Source: Pseudocercospora fijiensis CIRAD86
Lineage: Eukaryota; Ascomycota; Dothideomycetes; Mycosphaerellales; Mycosphaerellaceae
DNA length: 64,000 nucleotides
Direction: 5' to 3'
NCBI RefSeq assembly: GCF_000340215.1
Contig: NW_006921538.1
Span: forward strand, 2,170,001 to 2,234,000
The notes beneath the pieces were generated by a model that worked only from the letters and a program-made list of their open reading frames with translations, made no database searches and was not told where the DNA came from. The stretch's first letter is position 1; every line of letters begins with the position of its first letter. Of the stretch, positions 1 to 10,773 are shown piece after piece. The position numbers and the translations under genes are program-made.

Positions 1-1776
1 TTCGCATACAGAGAGATGGTCAAAAAGCTTGGCGAAGAGATTGTTAAGCAGACTCCCATGGACTTCTGGATCACCGTGCCAGCGGTCTGGAGTGACAAGG
101 CTAAGAGCGACACGCTTCGTGCTGTGCGCAAAGCCGCACAACAAGCAAAGGTGCAATTACACTACGATAGCCAATGCTTCCTCATTTGCGAGCCAGAAGC
201 AGCTGCAGTAGCAGCGATATCTTCACTTGCACAAGGCGACTCCCAGACTCAGGTCAAGGCGGGAGACGTGATTCTCGTTTGCGATTGTGGTGGAGGCACT
301 GTCGATGTCACGACCTACGAGCTTGCGGCTCTCACTCCAAAGCTACAGTTTCACGAGCTTCAGACTGGAACTGGTAAGGCGGACATTGTTCTCTCATGTG
401 GTTCCGCACTGACAATCATGCAGGTGGCAAATGTGGCTCGACCTGGATCGATCGAAATTTCATGATTTGGATGGAACAGAAGTTCGGCACAGCTTACACG
501 GACCTCAGCCTGGAAACAAGAGGCCCGACCAGTCGCTTCATGAAGGACTTCGAGGGCTTCAAACGTGATTTTGGCAAGTCGTCCAATCCGACAAAGCGGT
601 ACAAGCTGCCTCTCAGTCTTCCCGGTGTTCCACGCTCCAAACATTACGATGATACGAACTCCTATGTCATACTCTACAAGTCAGTTGAACCTTTGCTCGA
701 TTTTTGTAATGAATGTACTGACGTTTTCCGCAGTGAGGACCTGAAGTCGATGTTCGATCCTGTGGTCGCGCAGATCTTCGATTTGCTCGAACAACAATGC
801 AGCATCGCCACAAAGCAGCCGCAGAGCAAGCCCATTGATGTAGGTACCGCAGAGAACTTCTTCGAATCTGCTAAACTAATCTGCACTCCAGTTGCTACTG
901 CTTGTGGGCGGGTTTGGCGAGTCGTTCTTCCTCAACGATCAGCTGAGAGCATGGTGCCAACAGCACGGAACGAGACTCATCTGCCCAGAGCACGCGTGAG
1001 CAAACATGAAATCTCCAGCTGGCCACCAATGTTCGCTAACTTCAAATAGTCAATCCGCAATCGTCCGTGGGGCAGCACTCAGTGGCTTGCATGAAATTCA
1101 GCCCGTTTCTCGACGTTCTCGTCGACACTATGGCTTTGAACTGTGCGAGGCATTCGACCGACGCCGTCACAAGGCCGAAAATGCTTATGTGGACGATTGG
1201 GACGGCCGTAAGATGGCATCTGGCAACATGCACTGGAAGCTCAACAAGGTACGACAACGCCTCGCTGCCAGAGCCTGAACTACTGACCCAAGCATTGCAT
1301 TGTATAGGGAGACATGGTGGACGAGACCACGAGCATTGAGTTCAGTTTCGTGAGCCAAGTCCGACATCACCAACCCGGCAAAATCGCTGTCTATGCTTGT
1401 GATCTTGACGAAGCTCCCGATCACGTTCGAGACCAAGGTAAAGCCATCGGTGATCGCCATCCCCACACAAGAGCTGACCCGTGATACAGGAGTGTACAAA
1501 CTCGCTGATGTCCGTGTCGCCTTTGAGGAGCTCGACCTCAGCCAAGAGCCTACCAGAATCGTCAACGGAGTTGTATTGAACCAGATTGAGACGGACTACT
1601 CCATCCATTTTGGTCATCGTCGTGGAGTCCTTGACTTCACGTGCTCTTCCAAGGGCCGCAAGATCGGAGACACGACCGTTCTATTCGATGGCCAGAACTT
1701 TCAGGATGCTGCAGAAGGTGCAGGTGCAGGTGCTGCGAGTGGCGATGTTCATGCTCCACACTGCGCGATGCAGTGA
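1..1776 (+). CDS. Hsp70-like ATPase-domain protein (HSPA12-like fungal family), 5' partial
   Basis: The reading frame is already open at base 1, so the gene starts outside the window. Seven exons fit: 1-373, 424-679, 734-839, 892-995, 1050-1248, 1308-1437 and 1490-1776, all phase-consistent with GT..AG introns of 50-59 bp. Visible landmarks are the phosphate-2-type loop VCDCGGGTVDV, the GKCGSTWIDR stretch, LLVGGFGESFFLNDQLRAW (adenosine-binding region) and AIVRGAALSG followed by an RRSRRHYGF stretch. These are typical of fungal Hsp70-like proteins that keep the actin-like ATPase fold and lack the canonical substrate-binding domain. Intron 680-733 is 54 bp and could be read through in frame, but it has an ideal ACTGAC branch site. 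The role is unknown; membership of the Hsp70/actin ATPase superfamily is clear. Confidence 0.88.
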
Positions 1777-2090
1777 TCCAGATCCAGCCGTGCAATGCTC
1801 GCCCGTCTCGATCGAGCATCGAGCATCGAGCATCGAATGCCCTGCACGAGGCGCGACAATGTCTGGAGCGTGGCGAGCCTCAAGACCGGGCGCGAGAATG
1901 GCTGCGGAGTGGCAGCTCCATACTGGCCATGTATATGGAGCTCTTGTCTCTTGGCCTGAGAAGCAAGTGACCAGGCCACACAGAGCGCGCTCGTGGCTCT
2001 GCTGGTCCGTGGGGAATGAGGCAACCACGTCAACTTCAGCATCAGATACTGTACAATAATCTATCGGAAGGGATTGGTCTTACAAATTCT
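1777..2090. other. intergenic, convergent 3' ends
   Basis: This spacer lies between two genes that face each other. It holds a short imperfect array of GAGCATC units near 1,815-1,840 and no ORF I would defend. Both 3' UTRs probably lie here. Confidence 0.5.
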
Positions 2091-4184
2091 CTAATTGCTC
2101 TCCACCCCATTCGAAGGCATCACAGGTCCCACATCCACCGTAGCAGACTGCACAGGTCCCACACCCACCGTAGCAGACTGCACAGCACCCGGCTGCAGTC
2201 CATCATCACGATCACCAGCACCCACCTCCTCACCCCCAATCCCCGCCTCCTTCTCCACCTGCTTCTTCAAAGCCTCCGCCTCCTCCTTAGCCTTCTTCCT
2301 ATCCTCCTCAACCTTCTTCCTCGCATCCTCCGCAGCCTTCACCTGCTCCCGATACTTCCCCCTAGCCTCCGTAAGCTCATTCGTAGCATCAGAGATCACC
2401 CGTCTCTCCCACTGCTCCTGCGGCTGCATAACCAAACTCTTCAGACCCGTAACATGATCCATGATACGTCGCAAATCCGGCACGAACGCGGGATTCGAAA
2501 CCCTCCCGCTCCCATCATTTTGGAAGCCAGATTCCAATAAATCTTTTTCTCCGGCGAAGATGGCTTCGTGCGCGGATTTCAAGAGGTTTTTGTTCGCTTC
2601 GGCGAGCGCGGAGTCGAGGGGTGAAGCTTTCTCTTCCAGTTTGTTGATTTCTTCTTCGAGGAGTTTTAGGTCGGTGTTGCGAGATTCGTCGTCGAGGAGG
2701 GTGTTGAGGTCGGTTCTTTGCTGTTCGATTTCTTCTTTGAGGTTCACGGCTAAGCGGTCGCCGTAGTCTTTGAGTTTTTGCTCGAGTTTGGTGATGAGTT
2801 CTTTGCCTTTCAGGCGTGCGTTTGCGAGTTGTTCTTTCCTCTGCTGTCTTTGCTGTCGTTGCTCGTTCCAGAAGTCTTTGGCTTCTTGCGGGTAGGAGGT
2901 GGATTTTACGGGGACTTCCCAGTCGTCGAGATGTTGTTCGGCTCGTTCGAGCCAGTAGTTCATGCGTGCTTCGCGGTCGGGAACGCCTGCGAAGTGGACG
3001 AGGAGGTCTCCGCGGCGGATTTGGAATGGTGCGAGGGTTTCGTTGTGCTCGCCTTGGTAGGCGTTGAACCAGCGCTGGGGTGCTTGGACGACATGGGGAG
3101 CGAATGCTGGTTCGTGCATAAGAGCGTCCATGGCAGACTGATCACGGAAGACAAGCGGCTCTTTGGGGCGATAGTGTCGCCACGAGACAATCGCTGCAAA
3201 GAGGTTGACTGCCCACTGATTGACGCGGATCGGGAAGACGCCATTGTTGAGCCCGTTCCAGTCATTGGAGTAGACAAGGTAAATGTCTTCAAATTCACTT
3301 CCTGGAGGTGGAAGAAAGACATCCAGCGGGATGTACGGGTTCAGCAAGACCGTGTCTGCATCGATCCAGAACAGCCAGTCCAGTCTCTCGCTCTCTGGTT
3401 TGCCCAATTCTCGCAGCAGAAGACTCAGAATGTACGCAGGCTTCGACCAGACATCGTCCATTAGTTCCTGACGAAGAACATGAAGTCGGTATCCGTGTTC
3501 CCTGTCGTGCCTTTCGTGTGTCCGAATCGCTCGCTCCCAGTAGCTGTTACCATGGAAGAGGATGGTACACTTTCCAATACGAGTCCTCGCACCAAGCTTC
3601 TCGTGCTCAGCAAGCCCTTCTCTGACATCCTCGCCACCAAGTACTGCCGTTGTAGCATTGTGGCTCTTGTGCTTGGCTTTCTTGGTAGCATTCGCCGCAG
3701 CACCATGTGACCCTTTGACAAAGTACGGATTCCAGGACTGTATTTTGTCCTTCACGGCGTCATGCAGTTCTGATAATGCACCTGTCACAGAAGGTTTCTT
3801 GCCATTTTCAATGTAGTCCTCCAGCTCCGCTTCCTCCTCGAGCTCCACGTCTCCAAGAATTCCTGGCTGTTTTGAGCTCGCAGCCGGATGCGTGCCAAAC
3901 CCATCAGGATTGTTGAGCACACCTCCAGATGCCATATCGTATGCCGAGTCTAGATCGGCTAGATCGCTATCTGTTGGTCCTAGTGTCGATGTCAACATCC
4001 ATCCCATTAGAATGCATCCAACCCCGATGAGCATGACTTTGAGTCTTCCATTCGAAAAGAGCGCGGACCTCGGCCGGTTTTGTCGAATCCATTGCGGTAA
4101 TGCATTCGGCGAGAGTGGCGTTAGTGGTGAAGTCGGCGATGAATCTCGATATGGTGGTTCTCTTGGCGGACTTTGAGAGGTCAT
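2091..4184 (-). CDS. Golgi type II glycosyltransferase, GT34 (GMA12/MNN10) family
   Basis: A single-exon 697-residue protein. It has a proline/serine-rich cytosolic tail (1-47), one membrane anchor at about 48-68, a luminal stem, and a GT34 domain from about 203 to 425. The metal- and nucleotide-sugar-binding DxD motif is D275-A-D277 in LDWLFWIDADTVLLNP. Further family marks are VYSNDWNGLNNGVFPIR, FRDQSAMDAL and LLVHFAGVPDRE. GT34 enzymes in fungi transfer galactose or mannose to N-glycans in the Golgi; the donor cannot be read here. About 230 C-terminal residues form a long charged coiled coil followed by a short repeated VQSATV/VGPV tail, which makes this protein larger than the usual family size. 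Confidence 0.9.
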   Translation of the reverse strand: MTSQSPPREPPYRDSSPTSPLTPLSPNALPQWIRQNRPRSALFSNGRLKVMLIGVGCILMGWMLTSTLGPTDSDLADLDSAYDMASGGVLNNPDGFGTHPAASSKQPGILGDVELEEEAELEDYIENGKKPSVTGALSELHDAVKDKIQSWNPYFVKGSHGAAANATKKAKHKSHNATTAVLGGEDVREGLAEHEKLGARTRIGKCTILFHGNSYWERAIRTHERHDREHGYRLHVLRQELMDDVWSKPAYILSLLLRELGKPESERLDWLFWIDADTVLLNPYIPLDVFLPPPGSEFEDIYLVYSNDWNGLNNGVFPIRVNQWAVNLFAAIVSWRHYRPKEPLVFRDQSAMDALMHEPAFAPHVVQAPQRWFNAYQGEHNETLAPFQIRRGDLLVHFAGVPDREARMNYWLERAEQHLDDWEVPVKSTSYPQEAKDFWNEQRQQRQQRKEQLANARLKGKELITKLEQKLKDYGDRLAVNLKEEIEQQRTDLNTLLDDESRNTDLKLLEEEINKLEEKASPLDSALAEANKNLLKSAHEAIFAGEKDLLESGFQNDGSGRVSNPAFVPDLRRIMDHVTGLKSLVMQPQEQWERRVISDATNELTEARGKYREQVKAAEDARKKVEEDRKKAKEEAEALKKQVEKEAGIGGEEVGAGDRDDGLQPGAVQSATVGVGPVQSATVDVGPVMPSNGVESN

Positions 4185-4889
4185 GGCGGCGATGTTGAAT
4201 GCGGTCCTCTCAGATCGTCCGCAAAGTGCTAATGAAGCTGTCAGTATCAGCTGGGTGGCAATACGTGTTTACATACCAAGACGCGAAGTCGACGCCTCAC
4301 AAGGTGTTGGCGCAAGGCATGCAGCCCTGGCACGACCACTTGTCAAGCAAGGGATGAGCCAAGTTCTAGATCTGGGAATTTTGCTTCCGAACGTGGCTAT
4401 GAGTATCTCAAAAGCACAGAAAGGAGCAAAACATGCAGCAGGCATACATCAGCTGAGTGTAGATTTGGGCCGTTCGAAGCAGTTGTGGTAGCTTGGGAGA
4501 CTGTGATGCAAATGAAGAGTTGTCATTTGCGAAGCTACTTACAAGAAAAGAGCAGACGTACTGCTATTGTGCCATCGTTGACGATCTCTTCGTAAGCAGG
4601 TACGACCAGATCGGCTGGCAAAGGCGTTCTTTGTCAAGGTGACAACCAACGACACTACAATCTTCTCTGGCATTGTGCCAGCCAAGTTGATATGTGAAAG
4701 TGATGCTCAACAACTTCCCTGGTGCAGGCCAGTCAAGTTGGAGTGTTGTAATATACGTGCAAGGAAACAAACATTCGTGCAAGAAACAAAAATTCGTACA
4801 GAAAAAAAACAAAGATGATCGACCGCGCTTTTGCGTCGGCATCATCAGCCTCTTCGCCAGTCGCTTGATGAGCGGAGCACTGCCCACCA
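4185..4889. other. gene-free stretch
   Basis: It contains the promoter of the GT34 gene and the 3' side of the next minus-strand gene. The ORFs here are short, use poor codons and look accidental. I see no RNA gene or repeat. Confidence 0.45.
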
Positions 4890-5808
4890 TCAGCGCCGTC
4901 TTGGGCCGCGCCGGCGAATACGCGACTGCGGCGGCGGTGACTGGGCGCGGGGTGGGCGGCGCGTAGGGCGAGCGATCTGGGGGCTCGTGGTGAGGAGATC
5001 ATTAAGATCCAGGGGGTTCACCGGGCGACTCTCTCGCTGAGCGGCGGCGTCACGCAGAGCGGCGGCCTCGCGCTGAGCGACATCGCGCTCACGCTGTAGC
5101 AGAGAGGCTTCGCGCTCACGCACAGCACGGAATCTCTCTTCGATTTCCTGCTCACGCTGCCGATCCTGCTCACGCTGCCGATCCTGCTCACGCTGCCGAT
5201 CCTGCTCCTGCCGAGCTCGAACCTGATCTGGTGGCGGAGCGTTGGGCTGCAGTGAAGGCGCAGCCCCATGTGATTGGGCGCGGCCTTCAGCGTACGGGTC
5301 AACATAGTATGGCTGGCCTGGAGGTGGGTGGCCATGGTTGCCCTGCGCCGCTGGAGCTTGAGGCTGCAGTGAAGGCGCAGCTCCATGTGATTGGGCGCGG
5401 CCTTCAGCGTACGGGTCAACATAGTATGGCTGGCCTGGAGGTGGGTAGCCATAGTTGCCCTGCGCCGCTGGAGCTGGAGGCGGGTGATGCTGTTGGCCGT
5501 ATTGGTAGCTGCCGCCATGCCCGCCGTAGCTGGGAGGGGCGCTATGGCCTTGGTTCGCTTGAGGGTAGGTGTGCCCAAAGTCACCGGCACCTTGATGTCG
5601 TTGCCGGTACTCGAACTCCGCCTCATCGATCAACCATCTCCAGTGCTCTGGGTGAAACCTGTCTGATCGCGGATCTCCTGTTGGTCTCGCTGTCTCGGAT
5701 TAGCAACGTGTCGCGTGAGAATCGAGGAGGCTTACATGTGTGGTCTCGGTTCTCGGTCTGACGATGATTGCCACGGCCTGAGCCGTGGCCGCCACGGTAG
5801 CCAGGCAT
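4890..5808 (-). CDS. low-complexity Pro/Gln/Tyr-rich protein with charged coiled coil, unknown function
   Basis: Two exons, 5736-5808 and 4890-5689, are joined through a 46-bp intron (donor GTAAGC, branch GCTAAT, acceptor ACAG). They give 290 residues starting MPGYRGGHGSG. The splice is phase-consistent and recovers a plausible stretch, RFHPEHWRWLIDEAEFEYRQ, absent from the unspliced frame. Residues of about 80-160 hold two 39-residue repeats with PPPGQPYYVDPYAEGRAQ. Next come REQDRQ hexamers, an Arg/Glu-rich coiled coil and an Arg-rich basic tail. I do not recognise a family. It lies head to head with the next gene across 272 bp, so the two may share a promoter. It could be a nuclear or RNA-binding scaffold, but that is only inference from composition. 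Confidence 0.6.
5247..5480 (-). repeat. two in-frame 117-bp tandem repeats
   Basis: Near-identical units run 5,247-5,363 and 5,364-5,480, each coding 39 residues of the preceding gene. The few differences include G/A changes such as TGGCCATGG versus TAGCCATAG, which look like recent divergence. A second short array encoding REQDRQ lies at about 5,150-5,210. Confidence 0.85.
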
Positions 5809-6080
5809 CGTTATGAGCGCGATGTCTTCGCTCTCGGTGTGTTGATGTTGTTGGAGAGGTGAGCTTTCAGCGGCGAGCAGAATTTTCAAAACAAAGCCAC
5901 GCCAAGAACGGGAGGCAAACAACGGCCACTCCCGTAAATTCTTCATATTTCCGCGACTCGCAGCTGCTGTGCAAACATCCAGACATCCAGACAGTGCTTG
6001 AACCTTCTGACATCGTAAGTTGGCCTGCCTATACGCGCGCCAGACACTGACAGCTTCGTAATACAGATCAGGAACCAAGC

Positions 6081-7734
6081 ATGGACGACGCCATGGCAGA
6101 CTCAAATCTGCCTTTCCAGAACCGAGACCACTATTCGAGCGCGCCGCCATCAAGCTCTATGGCAGGCATGTCGCAGGGAGATCACTTCTCGAGCGCGCCA
6201 CCATTGGCAGGCATGTCGCAGGGAGACCACTTCTCGAGGGCGCCGCCATCAAGCTCTATGGCAGGCTTGTCGCGCCGAGAGGTGCAGCGACTGCAACAAC
6301 CGCAGCCGCAATTCCCGCAGCAGGACTGGCGAGAGAACAACCAGCCGGTTAGTGACAACCCCCTTCCATCTGTATTCAATCCTGCCCTCGCCAACTGTTG
6401 AGCTTTCCTCCTCTCGCAAACAATTGCTAACTTTTCTATCCGTCTCTTTAGGATGAGAATGGCCTAATGAGGACCCATCCCTTCGAGACGACTCCTCTCC
6501 CTCCGACGACGGATGTGGTGAGGCGGAGCCAAGCCATTACCAACTACCCAACGGTGTGGACCGCCATTTGCCACGTCTGCGCCGAGAAGGGCTGGCATCG
6601 CAGCGTGAGCATTTTGAGTCTTGAATGAGAAGTTGCCCATACTAAAACTGGTCACAGTGCAACAGTCTGGAGCTGCTTAGCGCTGCCGTCAGACACGGCA
6701 TGCCAAACGGCGGCATCGTGTGCAGCAATGTCGCTGGCCAGCCCTCGAAGAGGGGCGACGGTCTCCTGGATTACACCCCAAAAGCCGCGGGTAAACATGG
6801 CCTTCCGATGTTCAACGTGAACCGGACCTTCATGCACGATGCCGCGTGGGAGGCACTCTTGGACGGGCTCGATCACGTCCGCCCGACGAGGAGCGCTCAG
6901 GCGCGTCCGCAAGGTCAGTGGGATCGGCGAGACACGCGTCGGTCTCGAAGTCCAGCGCGAGAGCCGAGATCGTACAGAGAGCGAGGTGAACAAGGTCACC
7001 GAGGTGAACAAGCTCGTGGGCATCGGAGAGACGAGCGTCGGTCTCGGAGTCCAGCGAGAGTGCCGACAGAGCGTGAATCAGCGCAGAAAACCATTCGTCA
7101 GCTGCTGAGCGCTCAAGCGGAAGCGCTGGATCGAATCTCCAAGGCCGAAGAGGAAATTCGACGCCTGGCTGAAGATAAACTGAAGGCCAAAGAGAAAATT
7201 CAATGCCTGACTGCAGAGAATCTGAAGGCCGAAGAGAAGATTCGACGCCTGGCTGCAGAGACTCTTAAGGCCGAAGACGATCGACGCCAGGCCGAAGAGT
7301 ATGCAGAGCAACAGCGTTTGCTTACTGTTGCTTTGACGGAGGCTTTGAACCGCAATCTTACACCTGCGAGTCACGACCAATCTCGTCGCCCCGACAGCCG
7401 GATGAGAGGCCGGGCGGACAGCCGCATCCCTCCTGGAAACGACCACTTTTTCCGTCATTCAAGCAACCCAGACGCAGGTCACTTGGGACATATGCGAGTC
7501 GAACCTCCCCCTGCACCTGGAAAGGGCAGCAAAGCGCCTGAAAAGGGCAGCAGCGCGCCTGAAAAGGGCAGCAGCGCGCCTGAAAAGGGCAGCAGTGCGC
7601 CTGGAAATGGCAGCAGTGCGCCTGGGAATGGCAGCAGTGCGCCGGGAAATGGCTACAAGAAGCGCCGTCGTGGCTGTCGTGGCGGTCAAAAAAGGAAACA
7701 TGGTCGTCGTGATGGCGATGGTGGTGGTGATTGA
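6081..7734 (+). CDS. unknown repeat-rich coiled-coil protein
   Basis: Three exons, 6081-6347, 6452-6604 and 6658-7734, all in phase 0, give 498 residues. Intron 1 has a GCTAAC branch site and TTTAG acceptor; intron 2 is 53 bp. The N-terminus carries three variants of a SSAPP..MAGMSQGDHF repeat. Exons 2 and 3 encode a compact region with CHVCAEKGWHRSC, a CX2CX5HX2C spacing that might bind zinc, followed by a globular-looking stretch. Then come an Arg/Ser/Glu region, a coiled coil built from repeats of LKAEEKIRRLA, seven APEKGSS-like heptads and a basic Lys/Arg tail. No family is recognised. It is divergent from the low-complexity gene at 4,890-5,808. Similar architecture (repeats, coiled coil, basic tail) may mean related roles. 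Confidence 0.65.
7513..7659 (+). repeat. seven 21-bp in-frame minisatellite units
   Basis: Seven 21-bp units encode APGKGSK, APEKGSS (three times), APGNGSS (twice) and APGNGYK near the C-terminus of the preceding gene. Keeping a multiple of three suggests the protein is under selection. Copy number probably varies between strains. Confidence 0.9.
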
Positions 7735-8972
7735 GCAGAGCAAGCGGATATTTCGCAACAAGAATGGCCTTTCAGGACATTATGGTTGCATGCTTTCAAC
7801 TGCATCTCGACTTGTGCTGGCAAGTTCCAATTTGCGAGCACAAGTCTTTGCTGTGAACCAGATCACGATGCTGGGTAGCTAGCATAGCGCATAGCGCATT
7901 TGCAAGCAATCCAATGATGTGTAATTTTCCTTTGAATTTTCCTCTCTTCCTCGCAAAACTCTCTTTGCCTTCTTCCTCCTCTCCAAGTGAACCGCATCAT
8001 CGTCGACTTGACGCCATATACCTCATACACTCGCTCTTACTCCGACCCGGTCCCATGCTCGTCGTCTCATTTCGTCTTCAAGGATGTTGGCGAAGATGGA
8101 AGTGTGGTGACAGAACGCGCGAGGTCGAGAGAAGCATCCTCCACCTCCACCTTTCCGGACCCAGGTCCGTCTGGCTAGAACTCTACCACTCATTTCCCGG
8201 CTCCGACATTTCATCTTCTTTCTTCACACTCCGCGCATTGAAGGAAGGCTGTAGAAGTCACTTTCGTACCAGCATTTCTTACCTGAGGGCCATGCTCGAA
8301 AGCCATCCATGCTCGAAAGTCCTGCTGAATACGAATAACATGGCTGTTGTCATGCGAGGCGGAACCTGGACGAGAACAGCTGGTCTTTGCTGAGGCGACC
8401 TGAGACAGTGCGGATATTGTACGGTGCTCCTTGCTTAGCAACAGCATTTCCAAGTCCCGCGCGCAGCAAGGAGTGCGGTCGCAGATGGGCGGCTTAGCAG
8501 CGAGACTCATAAAGCTGCATCGACAACGGCCTTCACGTAATGAGGATAGATGTGCTATGGACGTCCGATACTCTCTGATCTGCCAACTGCAGGAAGCTAT
8601 CTGGGGGACTACATCTATCTGCTCGTTAGTCAACTGTCGAGATCTTCTTCCAGACATCGATAGAAGAAGATAGATGTCGAGCTGGTATCTGCTTCGAATC
8701 ACTCATGAGGCATAGTCGGCCAGTCTGGGTTGAGTGAAGCCCTGTTTTGACGAGACATCTTTGTCTTCGAATAGCACTTCATAACATGTGAATTGCTGTC
8801 GACGTCTCTCGCGGAGCCAAGCTGCAATTTTTCTCGCTTGACCTGGTCGCCTGCAGAGGCGATGTGGGCTGTGGCGCAGCGCTTTGTGCATAGCCTGAAG
8901 TTCAACAGCTGAAGAGTTCTGCTGATTTCATCCACGGCCACACCGAGAGCCTCCTCGAATGTCCCATCGAAT
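7735..8972. other. gene-free stretch
   Basis: ORFs of 60-160 codons occur on both strands (for example 7,914-8,393 plus and 8,211-8,702 minus). They overlap each other, are low in typical coding character and have no recognisable motifs. I see no repeat or RNA gene. Confidence 0.4.
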
Positions 8973-10187
8973 ATGGAATCTCTCGCTATTAGTGTCAAAG
9001 ACACTGCTGTTTCCATATACGAAATGGCGACCGATGAAGACAGCCGTGGTACGTGGCGTGCTGTCTCGACATTGTTCATACTCTCGGCCATGGGCCTACT
9101 GGTCATCTTCCACCTCGTGCCATACGAATGCATCGATCTGGATCTGTCCTTGGTAAACTCATATTACGGGCCCGGTGCTTATTGGGGCTGGCTGATGAAC
9201 ATGTTGCATTCGATAATGCTTTGCGACTTCAAACTCTTACTCTCTGGTCTTACTGCTCTGGACGAAGTATGGCGTTCTTCGACTGGCCCCTACCGCAGCC
9301 CAGCGGAGAGTAAGATGCAGGATCTTCTCGATGCCATCGAGGACGAGTCCACACCATCTACTGACTTCATCGCCTCAGTGATCTATTCACTGGTTGCCAG
9401 TGGTGATGCAATATACCGAAGCATAACTTTACGCGATCGAATGACTGCTACGCACCAGGCAGCGATGAGCCTCTCACGGATGTCATTAGCGTTGAGCATA
9501 TGTGTGCTTTGGCCAACATGGCTTCTGTACAGAAGACTGAGGAATATACGATTCGAGACGTCCCGAGCAGCGCTTGCTCTGAGTTCCAAAATCCCTCCGA
9601 AACATACATATCTTCTCCAGAAGTGGCGATATCTACTCTGGCTGTGCGTCTTGATCATGGCCACGATGGCCGTACTGGCCGAGCACGTTGCGCTAACCAA
9701 AATCGGACATCCAGTCTTTCAGAAACCAGAGTTCAACGACATTCCGCTCAACTTTACATCGACCGGCCTGGCGATTTGCACCATCGTTGCGGCAATATGC
9801 ATCATCTCAGCTGTGCTCACTCGAAATTCAAAGTTCCAGGCTTTCGCCATCTACACGCCGCCCCTTGTGATACACATCTTACTTTTCGTCTACAGTACTC
9901 CCGACACGGTGCGATTTTCCGACAATACATCCTCAGGCTGTGTGGGCTCACACCGTTTTGCCGCTCCAAATACTTCTTCCAGGTTTAGCGATTTGGATCA
10001 AGCTACTGCGATGGCAACGGCAATTGTGGTGGTGCTCGCGCCGTATCGTCGAGCCTTGTGGAGCTTGGTCAAGGGACCTTGGGCGAGCTTGACGATGAGG
10101 CTGCGAGGTTCAATGGGGAATCTGTTCCAGGACTGGACGAGCAGTCCGGTATTGCCAGTGCAAGAGCGATATTCTCAACACGCTTGA
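8973..10187 (+). CDS. multipass membrane protein, unknown function
   Basis: A single-exon 404-residue ORF starts at MESLAISVKD. Hydrophobic segments lie at about residues 30-50 (LFILSAMGLLVIFHLV), 70-92, 168-188, 218-240 (LLWLCVLIMATMAVLAEHV), 263-287, 293-311 and 343-360, so six or seven transmembrane helices are likely. A soluble loop at about 95-165 holds an acidic EDESTPSTD stretch. No catalytic or transporter motif is recognised. The lack of introns and long alternation of hydrophobic segments support a real gene, but the family is unknown. Confidence 0.6.
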   Translation: MESLAISVKDTAVSIYEMATDEDSRGTWRAVSTLFILSAMGLLVIFHLVPYECIDLDLSLVNSYYGPGAYWGWLMNMLHSIMLCDFKLLLSGLTALDEVWRSSTGPYRSPAESKMQDLLDAIEDESTPSTDFIASVIYSLVASGDAIYRSITLRDRMTATHQAAMSLSRMSLALSICVLWPTWLLYRRLRNIRFETSRAALALSSKIPPKHTYLLQKWRYLLWLCVLIMATMAVLAEHVALTKIGHPVFQKPEFNDIPLNFTSTGLAICTIVAAICIISAVLTRNSKFQAFAIYTPPLVIHILLFVYSTPDTVRFSDNTSSGCVGSHRFAAPNTSSRFSDLDQATAMATAIVVVLAPYRRALWSLVKGPWASLTMRLRGSMGNLFQDWTSSPVLPVQERYSQHA

Positions 10188-10377
10188 CTTGGATGTGATC
10201 ATTAACGCTAGTTGACAATCGATCGAAAGTGACTTTGGCCGTGTTCTCGCCCACCTACCCCTTTGGCAGTTTTACCTTCTGGCCACGATCCCAATGCTTC
10301 AATATCGCGAGCCCGCTAGTGTGTAAAAATTCCGCTCAGGCACAGCTGCATATTCTCGAAGGTGGCGCAGTTGAACT

Positions 10378-10765
10378 CATAGTTGTTGATTGTTGATTAA
10401 TCACAATCACATACTAAATATCACAATCACAACTGATTGTGAGTGATTAATCACAGAATCATAATCATAATCACAAGATTAGGGTAAGCTAGGGCAAGCA
10501 GCCTGCCTAAGGCTAAGTAAGCATAATTTAGACCCACTTTAGTGAAGGAGCGACGTACTATTTCTACCTAGGTAGGCAATAAACATACTTTATACCTAGA
10601 AGAACTTATATATTAAGGATGCCAATATACAGCGAGCTTATCGCTAGGCTAATATAGCCTAGAAAGACACATCCTCGTCGGAGGAAGTGATTGCGTGATT
10701 ATAATCACAATCATTCTGCCGGGAATTACAACCACAATCACTGTGATCAACAATCAACAACTATG
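10378..10765. mobile_element. 388-bp MITE, hAT-type 8-bp target duplication
   Basis: Perfect 20-bp terminal inverted repeats, CATAGTTGTTGATTGTTGAT at 10,378-10,397 and its complement at 10,746-10,765, enclose an AT-rich, non-coding core with CACAATCAC-like subrepeats. The flanks carry a perfect 8-bp direct duplication, GTTGAACT (10,370-10,377 and 10,766-10,773). Size, lack of coding capacity and an 8-bp duplication are typical of a non-autonomous hAT-type MITE. The termini differ from those of the hAT at 33,903-36,334. Confidence 0.9.
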
Positions 10766-10773
10766 GTTGAACT

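Noticed and set aside
2016..2540. 174-codon plus-strand ORF of Leu/His/Arg
   Set aside because: It is the complement of the low-complexity C-terminus of the GT34 protein.
7914..8393. 159-codon plus-strand ORF
   Set aside because: Pro/Ser/Leu/Arg-rich without domains, overlapped by an equal-length minus ORF. It is probably chance in a GC-balanced spacer.
10430..10500. Telomere-like TTAGGG/TAAGCTAGGG words
   Set aside because: They occur once or twice only, inside the MITE, and not in tandem.
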